Below are positions 12,396 through 22,638 of a stretch of DNA of 64,000 nt, piece by piece; position 1 is the stretch's first letter; each line of letters begins with the position of its first letter. Location of the stretch: assembly GCA_013146195.2 (NCBI GenBank), contig CM028377.1:4936239-5000238 (forward strand). Direction: 5' to 3'. This stretch comes from Codonopsis lanceolata (Eukaryota; Streptophyta; Magnoliopsida; Asterales; Campanulaceae). The notes beneath the pieces are model-generated. The model was not told where the DNA came from, ran no database searches, and saw only the letters and a list, made by a program, of their open reading frames with translations. The position numbers and the translations under genes were made by a program.

Positions 12396-13223
12396 CTTGT
12401 GAAGTTCAAGATTGGAAGATATGAAGATTAGGTGATGTGTAACGTGGTGCCAATACGACAAACTCATTTATTGCTAGGGCAACCCTGGCAAGTTGAGAGG
12501 AGTGTTAATTATGATGGCAACACAAAAAGACATTCATTTGTACACAATCAAATAACCATTAAGCTAGTACCATTGTCTCCAACACAATCTTACGAGAACT
12601 TTATGATGTTAAGTTCAATAGCTAGTGAAGAGAGAAAGGCTAGTGATGAAAAGAATATAGAGAACCCTTTTAAAAAAGAGAGTTTGAGAGAAAATAAAGA
12701 GAGTTTGGCTAGAGAGCAAAGTGAGAAGAGTGAGATAGCCAAGAAAAAGGAGAGCTCAAGTGAAAATAATGAGAGTTTGGCTAGAGATAAAAGTGAGTTT
12801 TGTGAGATAGCTAAGAAAAAGGAGATCTTGAGTGAAAACAAGAGTGAGAGGCCAGTTTTAGAGACTAGTGAAAGATGTGAGATAACTGGGCAAAAAGAGA
12901 GGAAAATTTGTGTGTGTGAGAAAAAGAAAGAGTGTGAGAAAGTGAAAGAAATTGAGGCAAATTTTGATACTAATCAAGTTAATGTTGTATTACCAAAGTC
13001 TATTGTTTCTTTTTCACAAACTTTTCAAGGGGCACCACCAAAAGTAATTGTGAGATTCAAGATGGAATACCAACATGGTAAGGAGATTGTTGTAGAACCT
13101 ACATTTTCTCAAAGGTATGATCTTAATCTTTCTTGGAAGAATAAGTTGTGTGGTGAATTGTTACATGTTAAGCACCATGACATTGATAATAAACTCAATA
13201 GAGTTGTTGTTGAGTTTGGATAA
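12396..13223 (+). pseudogene. Family B protease C-terminal part, Glu/Lys-rich repeats and conserved unknown domain
   Basis: This resumes the frame broken at base 391: a GRYED segment, an in-frame TAG at 12429, then a protease-type HLLLGQPWQ motif and KLVPLSPTQ. About 110 residues of very polar sequence follow, in which a 24-residue unit beginning NKESLAREQ, then NNESLARDK, is repeated. The last ~75 residues (PPKVIVRFKMEYQHGKEIVV, then SQRYDLNLSWKNK) match the second copy at 62030-62725 closely. In related elements RT would follow the protease; none is seen. Antisense open frames here only mirror the Glu/Lys repeats. The function of the domain is unknown. Confidence 0.72.
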
Positions 13224-13607
13224 TTGACTAGGTTAGTGGATACTTGTGTCATGGGTAAAATTGTTAAGCCACCTAAATTATTACATCTTAAGCACCAAGG
13301 ATTTTATAAGAAATTCAAAAATTTTAAAAGTGCTACTTGTGATAGTTTGATTAGTCTTGTAAATTCCTTATTCATGAGAGGAGTTGTTAGTTCAGTTGAC
13401 ATGCCAATGAAGTTCCAATTGCAAAGTTTAGTTAGTCACCATGGTTTAAGTGATTGGATGAAATTTAGTAAAGGCATGGCAAATGAATCGCAATCGACAT
13501 TGCATCTTCCTAACCATGTGTATGTTGGTCCATTCATGGATGATAATACTTTGGTTGATAAGTCATTAGGATTGCATTGTTTATTGAAAGTTGTGGGAAT
13601 CTCTTAG
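13224..13607 (+). pseudogene. Family B downstream conserved ORF (unknown function)
   Basis: A 127-codon frame directly after the stop at 13221-13223. It contains SLVSHHGLSDWMKF, LHLPNHVYVGPFMDD and SLGLHC, which recur in the second copy at 62750-63218 (LVSHHGLSDWKKY, LHVPNHVYVDPFMDS, LIGLHC). The residue-level match across otherwise decayed copies suggests the segment was once under coding selection. No catalytic motif is recognised. It may originally have been one protein with the preceding frame. Confidence 0.55.
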
Positions 13608-13689
13608 TTGGGCATTGAATAGAACTATAATTTATCTTTTTACAAGTTCATTGCATGATGATGGTATGATTGTGAATCTTATTATATGA

Positions 13690-14406
13690 CATCTTCAGCC
13701 ATACCATGAGATATTAGATGTGTTCCATAACACTTTGTTAGGTGTTGAATTGATGAGTTTGCCTGGTGTGACTAAATTACCTAATTGTGTGAATCCTATA
13801 CATGAGAACATGCAACATTCTTCTATATTGAGTTATGTTGATGCATGTTTCAAAGAAGATGTTGTTTTCCATGTTTTATTATTCTTTCACAAGATTTATG
13901 GATTGCATGAGTTACATATGGATTCATGGAAAGAGATAACTCGTGTTAAGCATGTTAAACCTTGGAAAGCTGATGAAATTCATATTGTTGATGATTTTAA
14001 GCATATTTTAACACATGATCTGCTTTTTGAGCATAAAGGATGTTTATCCTTGAGATTACACTTTGGTTGTAATTTCTTATCGTTGTATGATTCATTATTG
14101 ATAAATATGGATATGCAAAGGATGAAAGTTGTTAGGTTGATCTTTAAACTTGGTGAAATCAATTGTTTGTGTTATATAATCATTTTATTGATTTGCATGA
14201 TTAATAGTATATGCTTTGGATTGTATAACGTTTTGATGTTGAGCATGGTTGTGCTAAAAAGGGGATTTACTAGGTTAATGTTTAAACTTGGTGATTGTGG
14301 TTTTATAAAGGATTTTCATGAGGGAACATCGAGTTGTGATAACTTGATGGGTGAAATTATAAACATTGATGGATTTTTACTTGTCATGACGGATTTGGAT
14401 ACATGA
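13690..14406 (+). pseudogene. Family B ORF with repeated integrase-tail-like motif
   Basis: A 228-codon frame opening near an YHEILDVF segment. It includes VVRLIFKLGE and TRLMFKLGD, both resembling the FxPGDxVW motif in the C-terminal part of plant Ty3/gypsy integrases. The stretch between them is hydrophobic (about residues 150-180) and probably reflects decay rather than a membrane protein. No D,D,E integrase core can be found. Functional status doubtful. Confidence 0.45.
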
Positions 14407-14407
14407 G

Positions 14408-14961
14408 TTGGTATGCCTTATTGCATATTATCTTATTATATTATTGATATCTTTCATTGACATTCCTTATGATGATCTTGCTGTGTTTAATGTTGCATAT
14501 GTGATGTTGTCATTCATAGAAAGTCACCGAGTAATGCAAGTGAGATATGTTAGATTTGTATTTGAACCCGGTGATAGGGTTTGGATGTGTTTAATGGTGG
14601 GACACGTTCCTACACCAAGAGATGCTTGTGCTAAATTGTTACATAACACATTGTGTGCTAACAATGTTGTTCATGTGGTAGTGCATAGTTTTGTTGTGTT
14701 TCTTTTATAGTTAAATGAGGAAATCTTGATAGAGTACCAAAGTGTACCGGTGGAAAGTCAAGCTAGAATGGTCTTTGATCCCGGTGATTGGAGATACATA
14801 AACTTGCATGGAATGGATTGCAAACATGGAGAGTTTGAGTAAATCGACGATATGAAATCATATGGTAAGCATAATTTTAGAAACTATATCTTGGTTACTA
14901 AATCGTGTCTATGTGATGTAGGTCTTCATTTGAGGACAAATCCTTTTCAAGAGAGAGAGAA
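14408..14961 (+). pseudogene. Family B integrase C-terminal remnants and element tail
   Basis: Broken frames holding VRFVFEPGDRVW (around 14550) and RMVFDPGDWRYI (around 14765), both integrase-tail motifs, and finally DVGLHLRTNPFQEREND, the typical C-terminal signature of plant Ty3/gypsy polyproteins just before the polypurine tract. This anchors the end of the coding region and the superfamily assignment. Confidence 0.65.
14949..14961 (+). promoter_or_regulatory. Polypurine tract of the outer family B element
   Basis: AAGAGAGAGAGAA immediately precedes the LTR start TGATATGATTC and overlaps the last codons of the polyprotein tail, as in other gypsy elements. Confidence 0.8.
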
Positions 14962-15475
14962 TGATATGATTCTGACCACCAACCAAGAACCAAGATTGTC
15001 ACAAGCAAGAGAGAGATATTGGAAGCATGTAGATAAAGGTTCGAGGGTTAATATGAGCATGGATCGAGGTTCAAGGGTTCTAAAATGCATAGAGTATGAT
15101 TGGAAGATTCAAGAGTTCTATACAAACTTAATTCGTGGATTTATTGGAGATTCAGGCTATTACAATGGCTACTCTACAAATTCAAAAATGTCTTGTGAAG
15201 CCTTATATTTCATGGAAGTTGACTTGAAGACTCGAGAAATGTTCGTTAATATCATGCAATGACTTTGGAAGCTTTTAACGCCTAAAGGAAGACTTTAGGG
15301 GGCCAAAATGCAACTCTGAAAATTAGGCCTTTACAATAAACGAGATTTGTAGATTTTACTTATTTTGGGGGATTTATGTTTCTTAAATAGATTAGGTAAC
15401 TTACCTAATTGTTGCCTACATAGATTAGGTAAGTTGAGTAGTTTCCTAAGTTGATTTTATTTTGTTTCCTAAGTT

Positions 15476-15907
15476 TTTTTTTTAAATTCATTTTTTTTCT
15501 TAAAGGTTGGAGGGGACATAGACCGTACCCCAACCCTTGATTTTTTTAAAATTATATTTAATGCCTTGAAAGGCTACAATTATATATATATATGATGCCT
15601 TTGGTATGGCTCGAACAATTGGCGCCTCTTGGGAGGCTTTTGAACACCCGACCTCTCGGTTGAGAGTAGTTAAGTCCCAAGGTGCCTCTGGTAGGGCTTG
15701 AATACTCAACCTCTCAGTTAAGATGGGTGAGTAGCTAAATGGGGCCTTTGGATAAGGCTTTTAACAACAACGATGCCTCTGAAGAGGCTTGAACACCCGA
15801 CCTCTCTACTGAGAGTTGTAAAGTCCAGGGTGTCTCTAGTGAGACTCGAACACCCAACCTCTCCGTTAGGAGAAGTGAGCAGTACCAGTTGAGCTAGAGC
15901 TCGTTGG
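15476..15907 (-). mobile_element. tRNA-derived SINE with repeated tRNA-like modules
   Basis: Flanked by a perfect 15-bp duplication TTTGTTTCCTAAGTT (15461-15475 and 15908-15922). On the minus strand the 5' head carries TAGCTCAACTGG (15896-15885, A box) and GTGTTCGAGTC (B box, 15853-15843), and the 3' end is a poly(A) stretch (plus-strand T run at 15474-15484). Between them about five further modules with GAACACCCGACCTCTC-type phrases repeat every 50-60 bases. The matching family B LTR at 59482 lacks the insertion, which defines an empty site. Confidence 0.86.
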
Positions 15908-15996
15908 TTTGTTTCCTAAGTTGATTCTAAGTAGTTTCCTAAGATGTTTCTACTTAGACCTTTCCTTTTACCTTTAGGTTTAGGATTCACAACCCA

Positions 15997-16004
15997 TATA
16001 AATA
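15997..16004 (+). promoter_or_regulatory. TATA box of the family B 3' LTR
   Basis: TATAAATA in CCCATATAAATAAGGG. The equivalent site in the other copy is at 60094-60101. Confidence 0.65.
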
Positions 16005-16353
16005 AGGGTTGTGGCTTTTTGTTTTGTAGACAACTTTCTGATTATTGATTAATATAGTTTTTGAGTGTTTTTCAAAACCTCCTTGTTCTTCATTGAACTT
16101 GTGATTATTTGGTGAGAGGCTAAGTAATCGAAATCCGAACTTATCAATAGGATGTCCATCCCTATTGTGGCGTTCTTCCTTATACCAAGGTTCGTGTTCG
16201 TCTCATAATTTGATCGCGGAGTACCACGTTCAATAACGGATCGTAACATTGGGTCAAGGTGTCACAATCCATCAATTCATTGACGTTCTTCATTTGCCGT
16301 GCTGCGTGCTCTTTGATTCCTCCATCGCGAGTACGCGTCTAGGAATCATATCA

Positions 16354-16619
16354 AATACTATATAATTATGTCGAAAAACTTATAAAAAAAGAATTAAAAA
16401 AGGCCTAAGAAATATACAGTGTATACAAATGTGGTCACGAATGTAACCACATTGACGATTAATATTATAAAATACAAACACCAAGAGATCTTCGTAGGGT
16501 GGAGAATCTCTCATAATCTAATGACTTGTTAAAATTCAGTTCTAATGAATTCTATACGTATGATAATTTTTTCTAATAGATCTCGAATGAAATGATGTCT
16601 AATGAAATACAAATAAATG
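16354..16619. other. AT-rich stretch, probable copia remnant
   Basis: Between the family B LTR and the recognisable copia piece. Probably decayed minus-strand integrase sequence, but no motif is clear enough to call. Confidence 0.35.
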
Positions 16620-17025
16620 TATATTTTTTTTACCACCTACGCTTTGAACTTCAATTGGTCCCATAAGGTCAGTATGAACCAATTCAATACTTTTATGTAA
16701 ACCTTTGGTTTGTTTACCCTTTGGACATGCACCACATATTTCATTTCTTTGGTGTTTAATTTTGGTAAACCTCTAACAGCATCATGTCTAACAAGTTCTT
16801 CTAGTTTCTTTGTACTCATATTTCCATGTTTTTGATGCCATAAGTCAATTTCATTTATGGAAGAAGAATGACAAGTAAATATGTTAGCAAAAAGATAACA
16901 ATTATCATTAGATCTAATACCTGATAAAATACATAAATTATTTTTTATCAAAAAACATCACATTTTTCTTTGTTGAATTTAACGTACATGTCATTATGAC
17001 ATAGTTGACTAATGCTTATCAGATT
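16620..17025 (-). pseudogene. Ty1/copia pol fragment (protease end and pre-integrase domain)
   Basis: Read on the minus strand, the fragment opens with NLISISQLCHNDMYVKF, typical of the end of a copia protease. After a frameshift come CILSGIRSNDNCYLF and DLWHQKHGNMSTKKLEELV, the hallmark of the GAG-pre-integrase domain with its zinc-binding His, then LPKLNTKEMKYV and a damaged Cys pair. The fragment ends at an LNWFILTLWDQLKF segment before the integrase core. No LTRs of this element can be assigned. Confidence 0.85.
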
Positions 17026-17317
17026 GGTGTGAGAACCCCGTTTCGAACACTGCCGCCATCACATGAAAACGATATGTTTCAAAACATTAAAGTGCATTGA
17101 ATACACTTGGCCTCGTCGTGGACTCTAAAAATGTATTTACAGAGTCGCCGCCTCTATTTTAAGGTTAAATAGAGAAAAACCCAAAATACCAGAAAATTTA
17201 GGTTCGGGGGCTAAGTTACGAGTTGGGAAGAAGTTAGGCACTCAGCTCGCCTTTTCGGTCTCATAATGATTTTGCTAAAAACATGATTAGTTAGTGTTTG
17301 TTTAGTCTAGAAAAATA

Positions 17318-17359
<42 letters not shown>

Positions 17360-17864
17360 AAAATGAAGGAGATTTATTTTAAATACTATTTGGGCATAAT
17401 AACGACTATTTGATGATAACTTAACATTTAAAGTGTTCTAGCCATTATTTAAGCATGATAATAACTTATTTCATATTTTATAGACATTTAAAGAAATACA
17501 TCTTTATTTAATATATTAATTAAAGAAATATTATATTTTTGTTACTTTTAAAATATAAATGAAATATAAACTAATTACCACATTATTTACAGATAATATT
17601 TACAAACATAATAGTATTATTTATATCGACATTTATTATATTTTAAATAACTGCAGGATAGAATAATAGGTCGATACCTACCTCTTGTAGTGTGAGTATC
17701 TGATCCCAGTACGCATAGGCTTAGGCGATTGATGAGTGCTTCCTCTGCCTCCTCGAGAGAGAAAGTCTTTTGTAGTTGTTGGTATTGTTGTTGTTCTTGT
17801 TGTATTCGACGTTTTTTTGTTGTATCTGGGTAGCGTAACTACAATATTTAGCTTTTTAGATCGG
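17026..17864. other. Unclassified repetitive DNA
   Basis: 17040-17280 contains GAGTCGCCGCC and TTAGGCACTCAGCTCGCC, phrases typical of dispersed plant repeats that I cannot assign to a class. 17360-17660 is AT-rich; 17760-17830 is rich in GTTGTT. No gene is supported. Confidence 0.5.
17320..17357. repeat. (TA)n microsatellite
   Basis: About 19 uninterrupted TA units. Confidence 0.95.
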
Positions 17865-17872
17865 CTCGTCGG

Positions 17873-19031
17873 TAGAGCTGTCAAAATGGGTCAAACCCGT
17901 TGGGTTGGTCCGCCCCACCAGGCAAAAATGGTGGGTTGGGTTGGCAAATCATTGGTCCGCTAGGAGGCGGGCCTAAAGGGCTTCGTCCGCACGGGTCACG
18001 GACCGGGCCGGGGCGGGGGCGGCTAACCCGCCAAAAAACAAAAAGTTAAAATTTAAAAATATGCAATTAGTTATATACTAATATACAAAAATAATATATA
18101 ATATATAGTTATATACTAATATACACAAATAATATATAATATATACTAATATACTATTAAGATAATAAAATAAGTACACCCTACACAAGTTCCCACATGC
18201 CAATAAGGCAATCACTCCCAAATCCCAATTTCCCCCATTCTTTTCTTTCTTCTTCCCAGACTCCCAGTGGCGTGTGCGTGTGTGATGTCCGCCTGATTCA
18301 GTTCATCCAACAAGACAACAACTACTATTCAGCAATAATTGTCGATCTCTCACACTCTCTCTCTCTCTCTCTCAAAGGAAACCCCGTGAGGCCGTGACCG
18401 TAAGTGACCCTCTCGATGTCTCTCTCTCCTTCAAGTCGGCCATTGTTTGATTTCTCTCCTTCTCCGTCTCAGTCCACCATCGTTGCCGGCCTGCCGTCTC
18501 TTTCTCTCAGTCCGCCATCGGCCCATCGTCGTTCTTCGCCCTCTTACTTAGTCCACCATCCGACCATCATCGAGCTGAGCTCTCTCTCTCATTGTCGATC
18601 GACTTTTTTCCCCAATCTCTTTGGTCGAGAATAATATGATATGTTTATGTGAGTTCTTTGTTGGGTTTCTTCATTTCTTGAGACTGATTTAAGGTTTTCA
18701 TCAATAAATGTTTATTGATCTTTTTTTTTATCTATGATGTTTCTGTGTATAAAATTTCCCCTTTTTTGTTTGATGAATGCAGGATGTATTTGGATTTGAG
18801 TTTTTAGTTTTAATTGAAAATTTTAGTTTAGCTTACAGTTACAGATCTCTTCTTCAAAATTTCTTCAATTAGTAGGTTGGTCCGCCCCACCCCGTAACCC
18901 AAGGTGGGTTGGGTTGGAACAATGCTTTTCTGGTCCGTCATTCTCGCGGGTTGGTCCGCCCGCCCCGCCAATTGGCGGGGTCCGCCATTTTGCGGGTTGG
19001 TCCGCCCCGTTGGTCCGTTTTGACGACTCTA
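17873..19031. mobile_element. Non-autonomous hAT element with perfect 8-bp duplication
   Basis: The left end TAGAGCTGTCAAAATGGG and the reverse complement of the right end, TAGAGTCGTCAAAACGGA, are hAT-type inverted repeats. The 8-bp duplication CTCGTCGG is perfect (17865-17872 and 19032-19039). Subterminal regions carry many GGTTGGTCCGCC-type units in both orientations. The interior (18180-18640) is TC-rich with a CT microsatellite near 18351-18374 and looks like the 5' leader of a hAT gene; no transposase frame remains, so it is an internal deletion derivative. Confidence 0.9.
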
Positions 19032-19039
19032 CTCGTCGG

Positions 19040-19322
19040 GGCAAGGACGACTTGCAGAGCAAGGATTGAAGGCTTGCACGGGGCAAGGAAGGAGGAGGCT
19101 CGCTTGCTCTGGTAAGGAAGGAGGCTGCTAAGGGAGCAGGAGGCCGGAGGCTAAGGGCTCGAAGGCTCGCTTGCACAAGGCAATGGAAGAGAGGAAGACA
19201 TGCTGCCTAGGTTCACTTACGCAGAAGGCAAGGGAGGAGAGGAAGGGAGAATCTTAAAGGAGCTTGGTGTGCGAAATGAGGAGGCCAGAGGGTCTCTTTT
19301 ATAGGCACAAACAGTGGACAGG
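19040..19322. other. Purine-rich flanking DNA
   Basis: AAGGAGGAGGCT and GGCTCGCTTGC phrases recur. No domain, gene or element end is recognised. It is the sequence into which the second hAT element and the solo LTR were inserted. Confidence 0.45.
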
Positions 19323-20214
19323 TGATCGATGTTTTATTTTAATCTTTTTCCTTGCAAGTGGACAAGACTATTATAGAATAGTATTGGAGGCAAGGGTCGA
19401 ACCCATAGAGACAAGAGATCACGAACAGTGCAATTTATTGATAGCAAATTATTAATCTAAAGGGGTTTTTATAATTATTTTATTCTAAACTACTATTAAT
19501 ATTTAGGTGTTTAACTAATTAGCAGTAATTACAGTTATGAAGATCGTATGGTGGGTGGCAATCTAGGATTAGGGTTTCACTTGTATCTCCTTTATGTTCA
19601 ATACAGAATAATTATCATTCAATTTCTTGGGTTCGTTCACTAAAGATAGATATAGCCTGTTGAACTATTGGTTCAGCCTCCATCCCCGCAACATTAATCC
19701 ATTCTATATCCTAAGCACAAGAACATGTAATCTATCTGTCACCTAGATTATTATCTATCTGTCACTTAGATCATGTATGAACCTGGTCCTAACTTATCAC
19801 TCTTGTGCATCGATAGGTCCAATTTATTGTGATGGTGAGCCAGTGTACGACATATGCACATTGGTCATGCAGTTATCCGCACCTCTAGTCCTTTATTATT
19901 TGCAATTACATTCATTTGTTCAAAGCAAAATAATATAGGGATTGATAAATACCACAATCAACAAGAATTGAATGAACATAAATATGAATTAAAACATAAA
20001 TTTGATACAAGTTACCTCCCACCTCCTAGATTATGGATGATTTAGTTCATCATAGACAATGAACAGCACATGGAGATGAACGGAAACATGATTTGATCTT
20101 CAATACTTGAAATTACACAATCTAACTATGTTATACAACCTAAAAACTATCTAAAATCTATACAAAACTATTTCCAGCCGTTTTTCTATATCTTAGGCTT
20201 TGGCATCCGATCTT

Positions 20215-20222
20215 TATTTATA
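20215..20222 (-). promoter_or_regulatory. TATA box of the family D LTR
   Basis: TATAAATA within GGGTATAAATAAAG on the minus strand, about 60 bases downstream of the palindromic modules. Confidence 0.55.
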
Positions 20223-20283
20223 CCCGGGAGTTGTATTACAATCGAATCACTTGTGAAAATACGAAAACTTCGCATTCTGACCA

Positions 20284-20414
20284 CCTTGCGGTCGCAAGGT
20301 CTGGGGTACCTTGCGTCCGCAAGGTCTCCAAATTTTCTGGCCCTTGATTTCTTGCTTCTTCATGTTACTACCCACCTTGCGGGGGCAAGGTCTGAGTACC
20401 TTGCGACCGCAAGG
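20284..20414. promoter_or_regulatory. Four CCTTGCG-NN-CGCAAGG palindromic modules in the family D U3
   Basis: CCTTGCGGTCGCAAGG (20284-20299), CCTTGCGTCCGCAAGG (20309-20324), CCTTGCGGGGGCAAGG (20375-20390) and CCTTGCGACCGCAAGG (20399-20414). Three have perfect 7-bp arms around a two-base centre. They lie upstream of the minus-strand TATA box. Related modules occur in family A, A2 and B LTRs. Role unknown. Confidence 0.7.
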
Positions 20415-21277
20415 TCTCCAGATTGGACATCCTTCGTTTCTTCTTCAGTTTTACATCTTGGGCCCTTCTTGGAATTTGCATATAAAACCCTGGAGTTTTG
20501 CATATTTTCACTAAAAACCTTGAAACTTACAAAACTCACTGAAAACACATATCAGTAGCCAAAAGCCTCGTGAAACAGCATAATTTAAGTCATAGAAGCA
20601 TATGAAATCGACGTATAAAATACATTGATCAATAGGCAACTAGGGAGAAGGGGCACCGAACTTATATGTTCGTTGAAGGTCGAAAGTTCGACGTCTGCGT
20701 GAGCTTTGCTTGGAAGATGAAGATTGAAGGGGGAGCGGCTCCATTATGGGGGGAGCGTGTAAAACCCTGAAATACTGCTTGCTTGTGATATGCATGAATT
20801 CATATATTTATAATCATGATGAATATGTTTATTTAGCTCCCGGTTATGTTTAGAGTCAATAGCATGATCATTGACGTTGTTGGAGATGCATGTATGCATT
20901 TTTCTTTCGCGAGATGTGTTGAATCTCGGGTTTACGTTTTATGTGATTAACACATGGAAAATTGTTAGAAGGCATTTATAATATCACTAACATGCCTTGG
21001 TTATTGGTTAGATGCTTGTTGCATTGTTGGTTGGGTTGCTAGTTTGATTTTAGCGTTAACCCTTTTCAGTTTAACTTTTCCGGTCGTCGTTCGGGAGAGT
21101 TCTGCCTGGGTTCTTGGCCTTGTTTTGATGGGGTTTGAGGCTTGATTTCTTTGGTTATGGTTTGGAGGTTATTAAGGTTGATTTATAGACCATTTTTGGC
21201 TTGGAAGGACTCGGGATTGAATGCGGGAGAGTCCGGGTTCGAGCAAGGAAAGCAGAAAACTTGGAAAGCTGAAAAAC

Positions 21278-21317
21278 AGCTTGATGCGCTCGCATCAAGC
21301 TTTGGTGATGCGACCGC
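21278..21317. promoter_or_regulatory. U3 hairpin with GCG-CT-CGC core plus GCGACCGC octamer
   Basis: Perfect 11-bp arms AGCTTGATGCG (21278-21288) and CGCATCAAGCT (21291-21301) around CT, then GCGACCGC at 21310-21317. It lies about 200 bases upstream of the TATA box. The arms differ in sequence but still pair in the other family A LTRs. Confidence 0.75.
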
Positions 21318-21498
21318 AAGACCCCAGATTCAGGATTGCGGGATTTTTGGTTCGGTCTGTACGCTGTCCGAACTTTTGGCCACTTAAACCCAAACTAAAC
21401 CTATTCTAACCTCACTTAATTAGCCTAAGACTAATCCTAATCAGCTATTAAGAGAATTAGGGGGTAATTAGTGGTTTGATTAGTGAATTAATCCCCCA

Positions 21499-21505
21499 TA
21501 TAAAA
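21499..21505 (+). promoter_or_regulatory. TATA box of family A LTR, copy 1
   Basis: TATAAAA in CCCATATAAAACCC, followed about 30 bases later by CACTCTTTCATTCAG, a plausible start region. Conserved at 47793 and 63957; TATAAAA also at 55872. Confidence 0.7.
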
Positions 21506-21795
21506 CCCAAAATCTGCCGCACTCTTTCATTCAGCAGGTCAGTTTACGACTTCTTCTTCCTACCTTCTGCGACCACTTCAGCCAAGACGCAAGTGAGGGC
21601 TTGAGGGGGGCGATTCTAGGGCTTCAAGAGGCTAAGCTTGGAAGCCATAGCTGGGTGTCTTCTTCTCCATCTAACCCGCAAGATTGAAGAGAGCGGAGTG
21701 GGAAGAAACGGCTTCTTCGTTGAGTTCGATTTTTGGGCAGTTTGTAGGGCTGAGAAATTGTAAGTTTCTACCTCTCTTCCCTTGATGTTTGAGCT

Positions 21796-21842
21796 CCATT
21801 GACCCTAGGGAAACAGCCATTTGTGGTATTTGAGGTCAATGG
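21796..21842. other. Conserved CCATTGACC / GGTCAATGG inverted repeat in the LTR
   Basis: Arms CCATTGACC (21796-21804) and GGTCAATGG (21834-21842) enclose a CTAGGGAAA-containing loop. The A2 LTRs keep the structure with different outer base pairs (35820-35865 and 30557-30602). Confidence 0.6.
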
Positions 21843-22638
21843 AAGCCATTGTTAGGGTTATAGAATTTGTATGAACCCTAGGTTTTCAATTGAATGCTAG
21901 AACTCGATTGGCCTATGTGAGACTATGATATTTGTAAAATTCATGCTCTAACTAGCCTAATGAACTTGTTTATGTTGATTGATAATGTGGATTAATGTTG
22001 GTTTTGATGAGATGCTTGGAGAGTGTCTTGCCTAATTTTGATTTGCTTGCAAAAATTAATGATGTGAGCATGATTAGAATGTTTTATATGTTTAGTAGAG
22101 CATATTAAACTATATTGTGTGAATTAATCATGAATTGGAAATTATTGGTTGGTATGGTGACTTGAATAAATTTATAACCAAGATGTTTAATTTGTTCTAA
22201 GTTACCTTGTTAATTATTTTGTGGGGTTTATGTGAGTTTATTGATCGTCGGGTTATGGTTTTGACGATAGATATGAACTTAGGGGGATGATGAAGCCTAA
22301 GCTTCTATTCCTTGAATTTTCGGAGAACTTAGATTTAACTCAACGGAGTTAACCTTTGGGTTAGTTTGAATCCTAGGAACTATAATTTTAAGTCCTACGG
22401 AATCTTGGGTAGAATTCATGGGGGTCGAGCCTCCAAGAAGTTTTAAGGTGTGTGAAGCACACTTGATTATGAGAACTTATATGATTCTCGGTTGTGATGT
22501 TTATGCTAGTTGTGATTAAATTGCATGACTAGTTTGATGGTAGAGTGTTTACCTACTTGTTTAAGCATATGAGTATATATTACGTGTGCTTGGGTTTTGA
22601 GTCCAGCTGGCGTCGATGCGGTGAGTCTTCGGTGGGTT

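Larger units (their letters stand above)
14962..16353 (+). repeat. 3' LTR of the outer family B element
   Basis: The termini TGATATGATTC and GAATCATATCA form a perfect 11-bp inverted repeat. Segments with GATTGGAAGATTCAAGAG, CTCCTTGTTCTTCAT and AACTTATCAATAGGA match the LTR at 59482-60460. This copy is longer mainly because of the SINE at 15476-15907. The 5-bp duplication AATAC would lie at 16354; its partner is outside the window. Confidence 0.87.
19323..20631 (-). repeat. Family D solo LTR, reverse orientation
   Basis: The ends TGATCGATGT (19323) and ACATTGATCA (20631) are inverted repeats at 9 of 10 positions, with near-matching flanks ACAGG (19318-19322) and ATAGG (20632-20636). No internal region adjoins, so this appears to be a solo LTR of 1.3 kb. 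Reverse orientation is inferred from a consensus TATA box on the minus strand (20222-20215) with the GC-rich palindromic modules upstream of it on that strand. Confidence 0.65.

Noticed and set aside
12590..12841. Antisense frame rich in Ser/Leu/Phe that looks like a membrane protein
   Set aside because: It is the mirror of Glu/Lys repeat codons; the same shadow appears at 62098-62331.
15841..15907. Functional tRNA gene on the minus strand
   Set aside because: A and B boxes are present but the acceptor and anticodon arms do not pair well, and the segment is the head of a SINE with poly(A) end and 15-bp duplication.
18404..18634. Ser/Pro-rich open frame in the second hAT element
   Set aside because: It follows a CT microsatellite and TC-rich leader; composition explains the frame, and no transposase motif is present.
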